Origin: Haplomitrium mnioides
Taxonomy: Eukaryota > Marchantiophyta > Haplomitriopsida > Calobryales
DNA length: 22,493 bases
Assembly (NCBI GenBank): GCA_049999725.1
Contig: JBNGIS010038775.1
Location: 1 to 22,493, forward strand
Direction of reading: 5' to 3'
Shown here: positions 1 to 7,785 of the stretch, in pieces
Position numbering within the stretch: the stretch's first letter is position 1
How the letters are laid out: the number at the start of each line of letters is the position of its first letter
Program-made: the position numbers and the translations under genes
Notes under the pieces: generated by a model
What the model was told of the DNA's origin: nothing
The model's database searches: none
Seen by the model: the letters and a program-made list of their open reading frames with translations, nothing else

Positions 1-236
1 TTGATGCATATATGCTGACCACAGGATAATTTACAGTTGTGTTACAGTGCAGATATTCAAAAACATGTTATCAACACATGAAGCATATCAGAATCTGGAC
101 CAGAGGCAACACGACAGTTCAAGGAGATCTACCTACACGACATCATTATACTTTGATCATTGAACAGTTTTTGAGGCATCACACAGATTTTACTTCTATT
201 CATACATTCATTATATTAATACTCTATATGTGGTAG
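1..236 (+). pseudogene. Decayed 3' end of Ty1/copia pol (RNase H C-terminus)
   Basis: This is the tail of a copia-type polyprotein; the rest lies left of the window. Frame 3 (from 39) reads CYQHMKHIRI at about 69-98, resembling the copia RNase H block in which a YH..TKHI motif precedes the last beta strand. About 33 residues later HHTDFTS (about 178-198) sits where copia elements have ADIFTK. The spacing fits within a few residues, but the sequence between is poorly conserved and the reading ends at a TAG at 234. The call is strengthened by what follows: a polypurine tract and a TG-starting LTR-like sequence at the expected distance. No function is expected. Without the polypurine tract I would not have called it. 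Confidence 0.5.
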
Positions 237-322
237 CACTCTTTCCCTCAGAAGAAAGCAGGAGGGTTTTAATGAGACTACACATATTTGAAGTATATAG
301 GACTTATACTAGTTTATAAGTG

Positions 323-350
323 TGGCTGATTAGAAAAGAAGAATCAGCCA
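323..350 (+). other. 9-bp hairpin upstream of copia polypurine tract
   Basis: TGGCTGATT (323-331) and AATCAGCCA (342-350) are perfect inverted complements around a 10-base purine-rich loop. The stem ends directly at the polypurine tract. It may be a structural element of the retrotransposon RNA 3' end or chance; the sequence shows only the pairing. Confidence 0.55.
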
Positions 351-358
351 AGGGGGAG
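350..358 (+). other. Polypurine tract of copia element
   Basis: AAGGGGGAG immediately precedes TGTTATAG. In plant copia elements a tract of this form primes plus-strand DNA synthesis and abuts the 3' LTR. Position and orientation agree with the RNase H remnant upstream. Confidence 0.65.
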
Positions 359-483
359 TGTTATAGAACATAGTATACCCCTATATATAGAAGGGTATGG
401 ATGTATACATAAGGGGAACCTTTGACCCTTCACTATCAATCTATCTATCACTGTGTGTGGAGGAACGTATGGAATAGCGCAAC

Positions 484-526
<43 letters not shown>

Positions 527-736
527 ATGCATGTACCACAACAATAATAATATACTAAAAATTAGAAATAGAAAATAAAATAATAACTCTAGAAGAATAA
601 GGTCAAATAAAAATAAAAAATAAAAATATAATATAATACAATAAAAAACGTAATACTTATCTAATACATAGAATAAATAAATAAATAAATATAGTATAAT
701 ATAATAATCCAATAATAATAGAAAATAGAAATAACA
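359..736 (+). mobile_element. Probable 3' LTR of Ty1/copia element (end uncertain)
   Basis: The sequence begins TGTTAT directly after the polypurine tract. The nearest ATAACA, its exact inverted complement, lies at 731-736 and would give a 378-bp LTR with 6-bp terminal inverted repeats. A second ATAACA at 944-949 is an alternative end. A TATA-like CTATATATAG lies at 381-390, suitable for the LTR promoter. The (CT)18 tract at 486-521 is inside. The matching 5' LTR is outside the window, so neither end nor target duplication can be checked. The start is well supported; the end is a guess. Confidence 0.45.
486..521. repeat. (CT)18 microsatellite
   Basis: Eighteen uninterrupted CT units. Its reverse strand encodes a spurious Arg-Glu run. 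Such tracts in copia LTRs often lie downstream of the TATA box, as here (about 95 bases after it), so it may be part of the transcribed leader. Confidence 0.95.
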
Positions 737-836
737 TTAAACTAATAATAATAATATAATGAGATAAATATTAATAAATATTATTTAAAATATTAGGGTC
801 AAATAAAATAAACTAAATTAACCACTACGAGCAGAG
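540..836. repeat. AT-rich low-complexity stretch
   Basis: Almost entirely A and T with scattered AATAAT and (AAAT)n-like runs, including a short AAAT tandem near 669-690. No coding potential is visible on either strand. It may be the U5 end of the copia LTR plus flank. Confidence 0.8.
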
Positions 837-1264
837 TTTATACACAAACCCTAGGACTCCCTCGGATAGGGGAAGTGGAGCCCCTTTAACCCTTGGAATA
901 TCACAAAAGACCCTCTATCTATATGGAGAAAATAACTACTTAAATAACATAAAATGAAACGTTGCAAAAAACCCATCAAAGACAGGGTGAAGGGAGCACC
1001 CTTAAGAGCCTCCACCTATGTGGGGATACTCATGACATACCCACTTGATAGATCCATAAAGCACTGATGAGGTTAGATGGCAGAGTCCCCCGGACAACAG
1101 AGAACTTGAACATAGAAAAACCGAATGGAATACTCAACACCGGGGAAAACAAAACCAAGGAAAAAATGTGCAGGGTAGGGGCAAGGTGGCTCACATGGCC
1201 CTGCTTCCAGTCCCATTCTCCACACCATTCTCTCATGGGCCGAATTTATGATGTCGCTTCTCCC
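837..1264. other. No gene seen
   Basis: Unique-looking noncoding sequence of mixed composition. Short open frames on both strands (for example 1030-1236 minus and 1067-1342 plus) overlap each other and carry no recognisable motif. On the minus strand it lies downstream of the primer-binding-like site at 1265-1274, so it could be leader sequence of a truncated gypsy element. Confidence 0.5.
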
Positions 1265-1274
1265 TGGCGCCAAA
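1265..1274 (-). other. Primer-binding-site-like sequence (TTTGGCGCCA)
   Basis: On the minus strand this reads CCCAATTTGGCGCCAGGGAG. Many plant Ty3/gypsy elements have TGGCGCC, complementary to a tRNA 3' end, two or three bases after the LTR terminal CA; here CA-ATT-TGGCGCC fits that spacing. It is better preserved than the candidate next to gag at 7778-7785. It would belong to a second, related minus-strand element lying to the left, or to a tandem junction. A chance palindrome (TGGCGCCA is self-complementary) cannot be excluded. Confidence 0.35.
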
Positions 1275-1532
1275 TTGGGTCCTCTCTTCGATGGAACCGA
1301 CCAACCTTGCTTCCTTGGCCTCTAGACAGCTCCTTAAACTGATGTTATTCTCTTTTCCCCATTTTTGCACCAAGTTGATCAGTCCTGGGCTCAAAGAGTT
1401 GTGCTAGGCCATGTTGAACACAAAATTTCTAAAAAACCCGAAAAAGCCTGGCCGACATAACTCCCCTTTTAATTGTGCAGCAACTCTACAAACACCCTTC
1501 CTCCCGCTAACCTTGTTGGCCCCTCCGTGACC

Positions 1533-1567
1533 GCTGCTTTGACCTATCTTGGTGGCTGCCTCTGAGT
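1533..1567 (+). repeat. 35-bp sequence duplicated at left gap edge
   Basis: The 35 bases here (starting GCTGCTTTGACC, ending CTCTGAGT) are identical to 1668-1702 on the other side of the N run. It most likely reflects overlapping contig ends that were not merged. Confidence 0.9.
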
Positions 1568-1667
1568 NNNNNNNNNNNNNNNNNNNNNNNNNNNNNNNNN
1601 NNNNNNNNNNNNNNNNNNNNNNNNNNNNNNNNNNNNNNNNNNNNNNNNNNNNNNNNNNNNNNNNNNN
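1568..1667. other. Assembly gap, exactly 100 N
   Basis: One hundred consecutive N, the conventional placeholder for a gap of unknown size. Identical 35-bp flanks suggest that the real gap may be zero or negative. Confidence 0.99.
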
Positions 1668-1702
1668 GCTGCTTTGACCTATCTTGGTGGCTGCCTCTGA
1701 GT
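1668..1702 (+). repeat. 35-bp sequence duplicated at right gap edge
   Basis: Identical to 1533-1567; see the left copy. Confidence 0.9.
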
Positions 1703-2215
1703 TGATTGGGCTGATCCCCCACACAACACAACGCACACACAAAAAAAAAAAAGGCACAAATGAACTTACCACACCAATCGTCTTTTGACCAAAATCTGCC
1801 CCCCCCCACACACACACACCCCTTGTGATACAGGGGTGCACATATGCAATCCACAACTCACCACACATCGCTGCGCAGGCTGTACTCTTTACCCTAGTCC
1901 ACCAAGCTGGAACCATGCCACCATCCCTCTCAATCCGCGATTTTCAAATTTTCCCAACTGATCATTTCCTCCCATTTTGATGGCTGTCTCGGCCGCTCTG
2001 GTCTCACATTGCTTACCTCCCTTGGTGCCCAGGTTGGCTGCCACCACCTGCCATGCCCCTCCACATAGAGTCTACTCCAAAAAAGAAACCACTCACACAA
2101 GGCACTCAAAAACACCACACCACCGACCGACGATTAAATCTACGCATCCCAAATCTGAGATCCTCCCAACTCCAGCAATCGTATGTACATGCCTCCCACA
2201 CTATATAGAGCAGCA

Positions 2216-2224
2216 TCCCCTTCA
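2216..2224 (-). other. Candidate polypurine tract at integrase stop
   Basis: The minus strand reads TGAAGGGGA, overlapping the final TGA stop, then TGCTGCTC. A purine run followed by TG fits a gypsy polypurine tract and LTR start. TGCT at this start is the inverted complement of AGCA at 7789-7792, the presumed end of the 5' LTR. The tract is short, so the call is weak. Confidence 0.35.
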
Positions 2225-2473
2225 TTGGTCCTCTTGGTGGTAATACTGCTTGAGCCAATTGTAATGAGCACGATTGGGAAGGTGTTCCCCTATTAATGTG
2301 CTCAACTCCACCAACCCATTTCCATGAAGCACTCTCACCATGTACGGCCCCATCCACTTGGTATGCAGCTTCCCGTGGAAGTGCAAGAACCTACTATTGT
2401 AGAGCAGCACCAAATCACCAGCCTTGAATTCAATCGGTTGCAGCTTCTTGTCGTCTTGCTTCTTGGTCAGCTA
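2222..2473 (-). pseudogene. Gypsy integrase C-terminal domain
   Basis: After a TAG at 2471-2473 the frame continues to the TGA at 2222-2224. It shows the family pattern: a Lys/Gln-rich linker, then GDLVLLYNSR, then the GPY/F module GKLHTKWMGPYMV at about 2335-2373, ending in NRAHYNWLKQY. This small domain contributes to DNA binding of integrase. There is no chromodomain after it, which argues against the chromovirus branch. It is in the same frame as the catalytic core upstream, separated only by the TAG, so one substitution divides them. Confidence 0.85.
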
Positions 2474-3134
2474 CTGTTGATGTTCTAGCCGCTCTTGTGC
2501 CGTTGTTCTGATTTCTACTAAGGCCTCCAGCTGATGTACCCTTTCCATTCGGCTGGGACCCTCAGCCAGTCTCTCCTCCACTATCACTTGAGTTGTTGGA
2601 GCTTCAAACTCTACCGGGACCAGCGAGTGTTGCCCAAAAACCAATAAGTAAGGGCAGTGGCCCATCGTTGTCTTGTAGGCCAGATTGTAGGCATGTGTAG
2701 CGGTTAGCAACTTCAAATCCCAGTCCACTTTATTGTCAACCACCATCTTGTTCGGAATTTTCCCCATAATGCCATTGGCTCTCTCCGTTAACCCATTGGC
2801 CTTAAGGTGATAAGATATGGTTCTTTTGTGCTTGACAAGGTACCTCCCCGTAAGCTCACCGATGACCTGATTAATGAAATGCGTGCCTTAGTCACTCACC
2901 AATTCCAGCGACGCTCCAAATCGGGTGAAGATCTGCTCATAGAGGAATCGAGCCACCGTCAGCGTGCCATCCTTTCTGGTTGCCATGGCCTCAACTCACT
3001 TGGTGGCATAATCAGTGGAAAGCAAAATATACTTGTTTCCTTGCCTCGTGGAAGGAGTGATAGGCCCAATGAAGTCAATCCCCCACTTCTCAAATAGAGC
3101 CAGTGGAGTGATCGGCATTAGGGGATGGTGAGGG
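2474..3134 (-). pseudogene. Gypsy integrase catalytic core (DDE), two internal stops
   Basis: The retroviral-type integrase core inserts element DNA into the host chromosome. The three acidic residues are all present: Asp in WGIDFIGP (3074-3076), Asp in LVSD (2891-2893) and Glu in NGLTERANG (2783-2785). Exactly 35 codons separate the second Asp from the Glu, the classic D35E spacing. The frame is broken by TGA at 2996-2998, where relatives have Trp in a TKW.EA motif, and by TAA at 2888-2890 directly after the catalytic Asp, where relatives usually have a residue before GTHF. Both fit single transitions. The upstream zinc-binding part lies in another frame, so an indel falls near 3120-3135. 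Confidence 0.9.
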
Positions 3135-3305
3135 TTGCTGCAGGTTTTCCAATCTGTTGGCATGCATCACACCTTTTCACAAAGAAGTGGAAGTCCCTAT
3201 GTAGGGTGGGTCACCAATACTTGGCATCCACAATTTTTTGAATGGTGGTTTCCGCAGCAAAATGCTGGCCTCTCCCTCATGCATGGCTCGCATCACCACT
3301 GTGAA
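3135..3305 (-). pseudogene. Gypsy integrase N-terminal zinc-binding (H2C2) domain
   Basis: The minus strand carries MHEGE with a histidine, then QHFAAETT with a second histidine in a shifted frame, and after a typical spacing CDACQQIGKP with both cysteines at 3160-3171. Together these are the HHCC zinc ligands that precede the integrase core. A one-base loss near 3262 separates the two histidines into different frames. A TGA at 3211-3213 interrupts a YW.PTLHRDF motif where relatives have a second Trp, again a TGG to TGA change. Confidence 0.8.
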
Positions 3306-3530
3306 CTAGTCATTCTCCAAGCACCTACATATTTGCCCATCCATGCATTGCTTGTGCACAGTTCTCTTGATCATGAAGAAGGGCCTCATCTTTCTGAGAA
3401 AAACCGTCACTTGTTCCGTCGTGCGTCTTGGTGGGATTTTTGTTGTTAATAGGAACTGAATGATGTCTTCGTATTTTGTTGGTCTCCCTTCTCTGATGTG
3501 GAACAGATCTTCATCAGGGAAGGTGTCCCC
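3306..3530 (-). pseudogene. RNase H-integrase connector of gypsy pol
   Basis: An open stretch of about 75 codons following the RNase H end, closing at TAG 3306-3308. It shows the linker pattern common in Athila/Tat-type elements: FPDEDLF, then YEDIIQFLL, then a Lys/Arg-rich segment, MRPFFM, and DGQICRCLE just before the zinc-binding domain. It has no catalytic motif of its own. I see no second (archaeal-type) RNase H, which some Tat elements carry here. Confidence 0.7.
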
Positions 3531-3860
3531 AACTCCCTCCTTGCTTGGTTTCCCATCGATCCTTGAGAAGAAATCTGCATTCTGGTGTTTCTTCCCCAGT
3601 TTGACATGAGTGCACCTCAAAATCAAATTCCTGAAGCAATAACATCCACCTACCTTGTAGTGCAGCATGTAATGCTTGAATTTTTTCAGCGAGTAGATTA
3701 TGCCCAATGCCTCACGATCGGTGGGCGAATAATTCTTTTCCATCGTTGAGAGGAGTCACCTAGCAAAGTAGATCGGGTGGTCCTTTCCTTCCTCATCCAG
3801 CTAGCTCAACATTGCTCCCACACAGTAACCTGAAACATCTACCATCATATGGAATTCCTT
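3531..3860 (-). pseudogene. Gypsy RNase H domain, stops and internal deletion
   Basis: RNase H removes RNA from the RNA-DNA hybrid during reverse transcription. The first catalytic Asp is in VDVSGYCVGAML (Asp at 3837-3839). PIYFAR leads to NYSPTDREALGIIYSL with the conserved Glu at 3711-3713. The end is marked by KKHQNADFFSR. TAG (3801-3803) and TGA (3756-3758) interrupt the frame. After HYMLHYK the usual segment with the TDH motif is missing, a deletion of roughly 30 codons. For about 50 bases after it (near 3600-3650) the family-like reading LLLQEFDFEV is in a neighbouring frame, so at least two indels have occurred. It cannot be functional. Confidence 0.85.
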
Positions 3861-4873
3861 AGACCAGTTTGGGGGTGCTAGGATTGGGGCATTGGCCAAT
3901 TGCTTTTTGAGCTCATTAAAACTAGATTTCCTAGGCCTGGTTGGCTCAAAATAGTTGCCCTTCTTCACCATCTTAGTCATGTGGTAGGCTACTAAGGCAA
4001 ATTTTGGGATGAACCTCTGGTAGTAGCCCATACAGCTCAAGAATCCCTGCACCTCCACCAAACATGTCAGAATTTCCACACCTAACCATAATGCCACCTT
4101 TTTATGATCCACCACAATTCACCCGTTTCCCTGCAAGGCTGAAATGTGAGTCATACATGCTCCTTATGATCTTTCACCTTACCATATACCACGAAGTTGT
4201 TGATGAAGATCTTAAGGAGCTTTCTCAAGTAATCATGAAATATATTCATCATTAATCTTTGGAATGTACCAGGAGCATTACAGAGACCAAATGGCATCCT
4301 CCGAAATACAAACACGCCCCACTCCGTCATAAAAGCAGTTTTCAGTTGGTCTCCCTCTTGTATCCACACCTGATTGTAACCTGAGTACCCGTCTATGAAA
4401 CTATACTTTTTTTGGCCTGCCACTAGGTCCAGCACACCATCTGTGAAGGGTAGGGGGTAGTGGTCCTTCTTTGTGGCAGCATTCAACTTGCGTAAATCTT
4501 AGTAGACCCATATTTTTGGTTTTCCTTCCAACCTTGCCTTCTTTGGCACCACCACCAAAGGGGACACCCATTCGCTGTTCAGAACAGAGTATATGAACCC
4601 TGCATTCAGGAGCTTATCCACCTCCTCTTTAACTAGTAGAGAGAACTGTGAATTCATTCGATATTGCTATTGCCTCACGGGGGTCTCGTTGGCTTCCAAA
4701 TCGATGTGATGCTCCTCTGATTCCCTGGGCACTCCCTTCAGGTCTACATGACTCCATGCAAGTATGTCACTGTAATTCTCCAAGGTCTACATAAAAGTTC
4801 TCTCAGCCCCCCTGTTCAGGGCAAAGCCAAGTTGGAATGTCCTCCTGCCGAAAACCGTTATCTCTCGGTACTA
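3861..4873 (-). pseudogene. Gypsy reverse transcriptase, catalytic Asp-Asp lost
   Basis: The order of RT motifs on the minus strand is clear: a primer-grip-preceding block with KEEVDKLLNAGFIY and EWVSPLVVVPKK, DLRKLNAATKKDHYPLPF, FIDGYSGYNQV, RRMPFGLCNAPGTFQR, the catalytic block, and GYYQRFIPKFA in the connection region. The catalytic block reads FINN (Asn-Asn at 4196-4201) where active gypsy RTs have Met/Ile-Asp-Asp, which abolishes metal binding. In-frame stops are at 4871-4873, 4787-4789, 4667-4669, 4499-4501 and 4151-4153. Between the catalytic block and YYQRFI only about 57 codons remain against about 85 usual, so the thumb has lost about 30 codons and changed frame near 4115-4150. Confidence 0.93.
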
Positions 4874-5283
4874 CTCTGCCCGTATGACCTCCACTTTGTT
4901 CCTCTTAGTGGAATCACAGTCTGATTCCAATTGGGCGAGCCTTAAACCACCTATAGCAGGCTTTTTGTTAGGCTTCCTTTCCCTGCCTTGGGGGTCAGCC
5001 CTTGCTGGAATGATGGCTGCAGTTGACTCCTCTTTTTGATCAGTTTTAGGACTGGAAGTGGATACTTCTGCCTCCCCTTTTAGGTTAGGTCCAGGGCTGA
5101 GGATAGACACTCCTAACCCTCATTCCTCTATTTCCCCAACCTAGAATATAGAGGTCTCCAACTGATTTACTCTCATTTCAGTTTCGCCGACAAAATTTTC
5201 CACTGTCATGTTGCTCACTAATTTCAGCCAATAGGTGTCATCATCCTCTGAATCCTCCCTACTGACCACTCAATGTCATACTC
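4874..5283 (-). pseudogene. Gypsy pol spacer between protease and RT, function unknown
   Basis: About 135 codons between the protease end and the RT start. Acidic DDDTYWLKLV near 5220, then stops at 5141-5143 and 5120-5122, then a Pro/Lys/Glu-rich stretch (SPGPNLKGEAEVS, QGRERKPNKKP) with low-complexity character to the TAG at 4871. The frame moves from that of the protease to that of RT near 5240. I recognise no domain. Disordered spacers of this kind are common at this place in OTA-clade polyproteins. Confidence 0.6.
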
Positions 5284-6303
5284 CTAGTCTTCTACAATCT
5301 TCCCCTCATGTGGGATAGGTCCATAATGAACCACGGTCTTGGATGGCCCGAACACTAAGGTAGAGTCTCTCCAATTGTGCATCACCTTGGCACCATACAG
5401 CCAAGGCCTCCCGATTAAAACATGGTAGGGGGAAGCTCTAGCTGGCCTTATAGCCAAGTAGTTGAGGGAAAATTCCTTCTCTCCAATCCATGTTGGAACC
5501 TGCAGCAAGGCCCCCAAGGGCTTAACTCTCGACTTGTCAGCCAGCCGCATAATTTCTTCGTTTGGCTAGAAAGTCTTGAAGCCAAGGCAGTGGGCAGTCT
5601 CCTCTACCATGATATTAACTCCTGCCCCTCCATCCACGGGCACTAGGGACAGTGTACACCTTGCAATCTGGATGTCTATCTCAAGGGCCCCTTTGTCCTC
5701 ACAAATCATCCTCAAATCAGTTGTGGTACCCACCGTTGGGAGCTTCCTTTTTCTCTTGGCACCCATGAGTAGCTCCCGGAGCTGCCGCTTGTATATAGGG
5801 TTGTCTCCGATCAGCTGCCCCATTGTTGCAGTGACCGGGCAGTCCCTTACATCCCTTTTGATGTTGTTAGATGCGAGAGTGCTGGTCGACTCTATTGGTG
5901 GTTGGGCTGCCGGGTTTGATTTGGCCTGCTCTTCGACAGCCTTCCTTCGATTAATCTCTCCCATGATTTTCTCCACTGCTTGTTGGGCTTCTGCTACCTC
6001 CAGGGCCTCCAATTGCCTCTTCACTTCCTCCACTTGCTTGAGGTAGAACAGCTTGGGGTTCTCCCTCTTGTAATTTGAATCTTCTTCGGTAGGAAGCACG
6101 TTCGTCATCCTCTCTTTCTTCCAAACCTGCATAGTCTTCCTTCTCTCCTTGGTTCTGGCTGTTGCCCTTGTTGTCACTCAGTAACAATCCTCCTCTAGAG
6201 CCACCTCCACCTTTGGAAATTCTGCCCCATGCTCCCATGCAGTGGTCACTAGATTTATCGATGTCGGTAGTGGTGCTTGCTGGACCGGATTGGAAGGCAA
6301 CTC
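5284..6303 (-). pseudogene. Gypsy aspartic protease with N-terminal coiled-coil region
   Basis: The protease would cut the gag-pol polyprotein. Residues just before it are rich in Lys, Glu and Ala with heptad-like spacing (VEEVKRQLEALEVAEAQ near 5985-6035), probably coiled coil. The catalytic segment reads VDGGAGVNIM with the Asp at 5632-5634. The usual DTG/DSG is DGG here; because GG variants of this motif occur in plant gypsy relatives it may be native rather than damage. Downstream VLIGRPWLYGAKV near 5390-5430 is the typical C-terminal flap-end block. Stops at 6178-6180, 5566-5568 and 5284-5286 interrupt one continuous frame. TAG 6304-6306 separates it from gag in the same frame. Confidence 0.88.
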
Positions 6304-6321
6304 CTACCTTCTGGTGTGGGG

Positions 6322-6363
6322 GCAATTATTGGCTAGGTGCCCTTCCTTCTTGAAGCTAGTACA
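6322..6363 (-). other. Second CCHC zinc knuckle, damaged
   Basis: CTSFKKEGHLANNC has the C-x2-C-x4-H-x4-C spacing but Phe at the second Cys position (TTC instead of TGC/TGT). GH and the last Cys are kept. It lies in the same frame as the first knuckle. Confidence 0.75.
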
Positions 6364-6660
6364 GAGTAGGGCTGGTAGGCCATACCCTTGCTTTCTGGGC
6401 TCGAGACAATTAGGGCCAGAATTCCAACAAACCATCGCCCTAGTCCAGTTCGGGCTTGGCCCTATCCCTTCTGGTCTTGCTTGGCCCCATGTCGCTGATT
6501 GGCCAGGCACTAGATTGGCTAGTCTACCTGCCATTTTTTGGGGTTAGCTGACCACATGGTATGCAAGCTTGGGTGGCTCCTCTTGTACGTACTCCACCTC
6601 CTCCCGGTACCACTCTCGTGGATCCTCCCTCACGTAATGAATAGGGGTCCCATCCATGGG

Positions 6661-6702
6661 GCATTCCTGTGACGAGTGCCTGTAACTTTTGCACTTCACA
6701 CA
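6661..6702 (-). other. First CCHC zinc knuckle of gag
   Basis: CVKCKSYRHSSQEC satisfies C-x2-C-x4-H-x4-C exactly. The Gly usually found before His is Arg here. It would bind element RNA. Confidence 0.85.
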
Positions 6703-6849
6703 CCACACATGAGCTCTTCGTGACAGCAGTGTTTTGCCCTCTGACTTCAAGCTTGCAAAGTGGATTGTCATGGCCTCCAATTTTGCATTAATTTCCTCTA
6801 TGGGGTCTTTCAATCCCCTCCTCTTGCTGGCTTCTACCCCAGCGCCTCT

Positions 6850-7110
6850 GTCACAAAATCTGTGAGGTTTTCTCTCCTTGGGCTCCTTGTATTTCTCATG
6901 TCTTCTGCCCTTCTTCTCTTTGGCCTCTTTTTTCTTCTTACTCCTTTTCTTCTTCCGCCTCCTATGGGACCTTTCCTCCTCGGAGCTTTCTAAGTTGCTC
7001 TCACTCTCGGATTCAGATTCTGAGGAGGAGCTAACCTCAAAGCTATCCTCTTGGCTAGAGCTCTCCGAAGTACTCTTGAACTCATCCCTCCTCTTTGTCT
7101 TTCTCTTCGA
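6850..7110 (-). other. Ser/Glu acidic tract followed by Lys/Arg basic tract in gag
   Basis: About 85 codons of extreme composition: SSSSESESESESN and similar acidic serine repeats, then RRRKKKRSKKKKEAKEKKGRR. This sits between capsid and zinc knuckles. A disordered acidic-basic pair could serve RNA or chromatin contact or nuclear import; that is inference only. Confidence 0.8.
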
Positions 7111-7777
7111 GCTTGACACCCCTCCACCTTGACATAGGATTGGGCTTCTTCCACTGCTTGCTCAAGGCATGTGGGTTTGGATCTCCTCACCCAAGCCCGC
7201 AAACTCCTGGGCAGGGCTGAAATGAACCAAGAGGTGAGCATCCCATCCGATGTCGGGGGTGTGATCTTCTTGGCCATTCACTGGAATCGTTGCAGAAATT
7301 TCCGCACCGATTCGATTTTCTTTATTTCCATTTGGCCTATCTTGATCAAGGCCTCTGAATCCCCTCCTACCTTCCTGAGTTCCTCTAGGAAGGCTGCCTT
7401 GAAGGTGTTCCAATTCCTCTTGGTGTCCTCCGGTAAAGTCCGGTACCAAGGATCAGCCTCTCCCTTCAACACCCCAAGGAGAATAGTCTCCTTAATTAGG
7501 TTCTCTCCATTGGCATAAGTCGTGGCTTCAAAATCATCTAGCCACTCATCCGGGTCTTCCCTCGTGGACCCCCTCAATGTTTTGTACCTGAATCGTGATC
7601 TCTTTGTTACATTCCCTACAGGCAGTTGCTGGGATACATGCCCTATATTGGCCATAGAGGATTTCGGTTGCGCGGAATAGGAAGCTCTAACCACAGTGCC
7701 AAGGCTTTTTCAACTTCTGAGGGAGATCCCTCATGTATCCAGGCAAGGTAGCCTCCTTGGCTGGTCTCCTCTACTTT

Positions 7778-7785
7778 TGGTGCTA
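7778..7785 (-). other. Degenerate primer-binding site next to gag
   Basis: The minus strand reads GGAGCAACTTAGCACCAAAAG. Compared with TTGGCGCCA it differs by two G to A changes, and it lies the expected three bases after a possible LTR terminal CA (7789-7790) and about 45 bases before the presumed gag ATG. It marks the likely 5' LTR/internal junction. Confidence 0.4.

Larger units (their letters stand above)
1275..2215. other. Noncoding, possibly gypsy 3' LTR (boundaries unresolved)
   Basis: This stretch follows the integrase stop of the minus-strand gypsy element, where a 3' LTR should lie. A minus-strand start TGCTGC at 2215 just after a purine run, and a CA at 1277-1278 before the primer-binding-like site, are possible ends (about 940 bp including 100 N). 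It contains simple runs: A12 at 1741-1752, C9 at 1799-1807 and (AC)6 at 1808-1819. By eye it does not match 7790-9349, which a true LTR pair should, so this stays a hypothesis. Open frames through it are broken by the N run and show no domain. Confidence 0.3.
6304..7734 (-). pseudogene. Gypsy gag (capsid, Ser/Glu-Lys/Arg block, two zinc knuckles)
   Basis: Gag forms the virus-like particle and packages RNA. An ATG at 7734 begins MRDLPQKLKKPWHCG, which soon stops; the long capsid frame opens after a shift near 7690, so that ATG is only the likely original start. The capsid core is recognisable: DPDEWLDDFEA, LLGVLKGEADPWYRTL, SVRKFLQRFQ, then after TGA 7278-7280, WFISALPRSLRAWVRR. A frameshift in a G run near 7115 follows. 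Next come an acidic Ser/Glu tract and a strongly basic Lys/Arg tract (about 7110-6850). A zinc knuckle CVKCKSYRHSSQEC (6661-6702) is intact; a second at 6322-6363 has Phe instead of its second Cys. TAA 6544-6546 lies between them. Confidence 0.9.

Noticed and set aside
344-712. 122-codon minus-strand open frame with Arg-Glu run and Phe/Leu/Tyr-rich tail
   Set aside because: It is a translation of the (CT)18 tract and the AT-rich stretch; composition explains it entirely.
1404-1916. 170-codon minus-strand open frame across the gap
   Set aside because: It runs through 100 N, includes low-complexity A12, C9 and AC runs, and repeats the same peptide from the 35-bp duplicated flanks. No domain is seen.
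3135-3449. 104-codon + strand open frame
   Set aside because: Antisense of the integrase zinc-binding region on the minus strand.
5632-5640. Protease DGG instead of DTG/DSG as a disabling mutation
   Set aside because: GG variants of this motif are found in plant gypsy relatives, so it may be native; I did not count it as damage.
5576-6046. 156-codon + strand open frame
   Set aside because: Antisense of the protease region, which has clear family motifs on the minus strand.
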